Below, piece by piece: positions 62,088 to 64,000 of a DNA stretch of 64,000 nt. Where the stretch lies: the NCBI RefSeq assembly GCF_042466665.1, contig NZ_CP162102.1:1240001-1304000 (forward strand), given 5' to 3'. The notes under the pieces were generated by a model. It did not search any database and had not been told where the DNA came from. It saw only the letters and a program-made list of their open reading frames with translations. Both the position numbers and the translations under genes were made by a program. Positions within the stretch are counted from its first letter, which is position 1, and each line of letters starts with the position of its first letter. This stretch comes from Peterkaempfera podocarpi. GTDB lineage: Bacteria > Actinomycetota > Actinomycetes > Streptomycetales > Streptomycetaceae.

Positions 62088-63071
62088 GTGTGGTCTTCGC
62101 GCGGCACCCGGAGGCGGGCCCTACTGGTGGCGTCCGCGGTGATGACGCTGCTGGGGTACGGCGTCGTCGGCTATGTGCTGTTCGGTTTTCCCCTGCCCGA
62201 CGCTGTGTACATGACGGTGATGACGCTGACCACCGAGGGGTTCTCCGGTGCCGACAGCCTCTCCTGGGGCGGCAGGGCGTTCACCGCCTCGCTGGCCGTG
62301 CTCGGCGTGGCGGTTTTTGTGGCCGTGGTGGGGGTGCTCGGGACCGCGCTGCTGGAGGGACGTCTGGGGCCCGCCGGAAGGAGGCGCCGCATGCAGCACC
62401 ACATCGATGCGCTCCGCGACCACTTCATCATCTGTGCGTACGGCCGGGTGAGCCAGGCGGTGGCACATGAGTTCAAGGCCGAGCGCATCCCCTTCGTGGT
62501 GATCGACAGCAAACCCGAACTGGAGGAGGTGATGCAACGCGACCATGTGCCCTACCTGATCGCCAGCGCCTCCTCCGAGGACGCCCTGCGCCGCGCCGGC
62601 ATCGACCGGGCCCGCGGCCTGGTGTGCGCGGTGGACTCCGACGCCGAGAACGTCTACATCACCGTGGTGGCCCGCTCGCTCAACCCCACCATCGCGATTG
62701 TCGCCCGGGCCTCGGAGCCGGCCACCGTGGGACGGCTGGCCCACGCCGGTGCGAACAGCATCGTCTCCCCCTATGTGATCAGTGGCAGGCGGATGGCGCT
62801 GCTCGCGGTACGCCCGCACGTGGTCGACTTCCTGGAGTTCGCCCGGCCCGGCGCGTCCGACTGCCGGATGGAGGAGATCCGCGTCGACCACGGCTCCCAC
62901 CTGGTGCGCCGACCACTCCGGGACGCCTGCCCGGGCGTTGTCCCGCTGCTGATCAGGCGCGCTGACGGAGAACTGCAGCCGAGCCCCGACCCGGACAGCA
63001 CCCTGCACCCCGGAGACACCGTGATCGTCTTCGGTGACCTCCGGGCACTGCGCCCCTTGGAGGACGAGTGA
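62088..63071 (+). CDS. TrkA-N (RCK) domain ion-channel-like protein
   Basis: 327 residues from GTG 62088. Two membrane helices (ALLVASAVMTLLGYGVVGYV; ASLAVLGVAVFVAVVGVLGT) flank a pore-loop segment VMTLTTEGFSGAD. The RCK N domain follows (FIICAYGRVSQAVAHEFKAE, VVIDSKPELEEVM, GLVCAVDSDAENVY), then an RCK C domain (HPGDTVIVFGDLRAL). The filter reads TTEGFS where K+ channels have TVGYG, so selectivity is uncertain. It probably forms a tetrameric cation channel gated by a nucleotide. Confidence 0.88.
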   Translation: MWSSRGTRRRALLVASAVMTLLGYGVVGYVLFGFPLPDAVYMTVMTLTTEGFSGADSLSWGGRAFTASLAVLGVAVFVAVVGVLGTALLEGRLGPAGRRRRMQHHIDALRDHFIICAYGRVSQAVAHEFKAERIPFVVIDSKPELEEVMQRDHVPYLIASASSEDALRRAGIDRARGLVCAVDSDAENVYITVVARSLNPTIAIVARASEPATVGRLAHAGANSIVSPYVISGRRMALLAVRPHVVDFLEFARPGASDCRMEEIRVDHGSHLVRRPLRDACPGVVPLLIRRADGELQPSPDPDSTLHPGDTVIVFGDLRALRPLEDE

Positions 63072-63296
63072 GAATCTGCGCGGTGACGGTGACCGGTTGC
63101 GGCACGGTCATGGCTCAGGCGGGCAGGCCCCCCGCGCGGTGGCCATCGGCCTGTCTCCCCGCGCCGGGACGCGGAGCAGCCCCGGTGCGTCTGGAGGACT
63201 CACCGGGACGCTGTCCCCTCGGCAGCCGGCCGCGGACGAGCACTGGGCCCGGTCGTCAGCCGCCACCCGCGAGCAGGGTGGCCTGCTCAGTCGGTT

Positions 63297-63458
63297 TCAG
63301 TCGGTTTCCGGTCGGGCCGGGTCCCATTCCTCGTCCACCGTGGGCGCCGGCTGATCGGGGTCGGCCCCGTCCGGATCCGGGGTGCCGGCGACAGCCTGGC
63401 GCAGGCCGTGCCGACCGAGGAGGCGGGGGTGTTGGCGCTGCAGCTCGCGATCGGACAT
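63297..63458 (-). CDS. very small acidic hypothetical protein
   Basis: 53 residues from ATG 63458 with a strong GGAGGT four bases upstream. An N-terminal basic helix (DRELQRQHPRLLGRHGLR) is followed by an acidic, Pro-rich tail (TVDEEWDPARPETD). I do not recognise it. The ribosome binding site and the change in residue character from the surrounding noise support translation. Confidence 0.5.
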   Translation of the reverse strand: MSDRELQRQHPRLLGRHGLRQAVAGTPDPDGADPDQPAPTVDEEWDPARPETD

Positions 63459-63877
63459 CGGACCTCCATAGGTTGTCGCCCGGCACAGGGCTGCCGGGCG
63501 TGGCCTGTGTATGGCTGCCAGGCCGGGAACTGCCTGGTCAGCGGCGAGCGGGGCGGCGGCCCGGAACCCGGGTGGCGACGCTCGCGGCCCAGCCTGCTGG
63601 GCCGGGACGCCGGACTCCTTCGACCGGACGCCGACCGGATGCCGACGGGCATGCCGTCCCGTCGGGCCGGAACAACTGGCCGGCCCTGACATGTGTCCAG
63701 CGTGCCCGGCCACAGACCCCGCCGCATCTTCTCGGCGCCCCCAGGGACCGTACGCCCGGCTCAGCTGTGGACGGGATGGGCGGTCACGCCGTCTGGGGGT
63801 GGCCGAAGAGGATGCACGGCGGAACAGCGCCCGGGCGGAAGGCCGGACCGGGGGCCGTCGCGCGTAATCTCGCCTGC
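63459..63877. other. gene-free stretch with a likely leaderless promoter
   Basis: No gene is supported. TAATCT at 63864-63869, eight bases before the kinase ATG, fits the -10 box of a leaderless promoter. Confidence 0.5.
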
Positions 63878-64000
63878 ATGCCGAAAGTCTTGGTCACCGG
63901 GATGTCGGGCACCGGCAAGTCCACGGCGTTGCAGGTCCTGGCCGCACGAGGACATCGGACCGTGGACACCGACAGCGACCGCTGGAGCCGGTGGGTGACC
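63878..64000 (+). CDS. P-loop nucleotide/shikimate kinase-like protein (3' end outside window)
   Basis: 41 residues are visible from ATG 63878: PKVLVTGMSGTGKSTALQVL with the Walker A motif GMSGTGKST, then AARGHRTVDTDSDRWSRWV, where a DTDSD acidic pair follows as in small-molecule kinases such as shikimate or adenylylsulfate kinases. The gene runs off the window, so the exact family is open. Probably leaderless (see the preceding region). Confidence 0.75.
   Translation, partial: MPKVLVTGMSGTGKSTALQVLAARGHRTVDTDSDRWSRWVT

Noticed and set aside
1..64000. CRISPR arrays, tRNA or rRNA genes, transposases, integrases, attachment sites
   Set aside because: I looked for regular spaced repeats, tRNA T-loop sequence (GTTCRAATC) and DDE or tyrosine/serine recombinase motifs and found none I could defend; a tRNA or covariance scan would be decisive.

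Overview
The window is high-GC DNA with the codon pattern, gene density and gene families of a streptomycete: IclR, TetR and ArsR regulators, SpoIIE-type phosphatases, a DmdR/IdeR-type iron box, crtE-crtI, a Pmt mannosyltransferase and subtilase exoproteases. It reads as chromosomal accessory or arm-proximal sequence rather than a phage or plasmid. I saw no tRNA, rRNA, CRISPR array, transposase or integrase.

Layout. 1-6.3 kb: end of an M28-like peptidase, a YihY/BrkB membrane protein, a 14-TM drug exporter, a DUF4097 protein and an alpha/beta hydrolase. 6.5-9.6 kb: a frameshifted DUF1062 gene, then an iron-box-controlled DUF2470 protein and a substrate-binding-fold protein without a signal peptide. 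10.2-15 kb: an MFS exporter, a small membrane protein, a chloramphenicol phosphotransferase-like kinase, an aconitase remnant and PolX. 15.4-24.9 kb: an ArsR-type regulator, a large secreted subtilase, Pmt and a PAS/GAF/PP2C/HATPase sensor. 25-30.1 kb: a hydrolase, a TetR regulator with a double operator, an ASCH protein and an arsenic island (arsM divergent from arsR-aqpS-arsC). 30.2-36.9 kb: a methyltransferase, a degenerate NodB lipoprotein and an IclR-aminotransferase-NCS1 permease operon. 37.4-43 kb: a beta-lactamase-like hydrolase, an MFS protein, a TerF-like VWA protein, a broken hydrolase and a PhyH dioxygenase. 43.2-45.7 kb: a macro-domain gene divergent from a uracil-DNA-glycosylase/ADP-ribosyltransferase fusion. 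46-50.8 kb: a fructosamine-kinase-like gene, a secreted repeat protein, a DJ-1 protein and an intact SpoIIE phosphatase. 51.1-55.8 kb: crtE-crtI and an orphan cytochrome b. 56.2-64 kb: a second PAS/GAF/PP2C/HATPase protein, a stand-alone DnaK, small proteins, a TrkA-N channel and the start of a P-loop kinase.

The most interesting locus is 43.2-45.7 kb. One protein joins a family-1 uracil-DNA-glycosylase fold (catalytic Asp replaced by Asn) to a complete R-S-E ADP-ribosyltransferase domain. The divergent neighbour encodes a macro domain, the fold that reads or removes ADP-ribose. The layout resembles a toxin/antitoxin or anti-phage module, but that role is inference.

Six genes carry an apparent single-base frameshift, two of them in C/G runs of five. 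Base-calling errors must be excluded before these are treated as real pseudogenes. Both long PP2C paralogues have lost metal-binding aspartates and may be pseudophosphatases.
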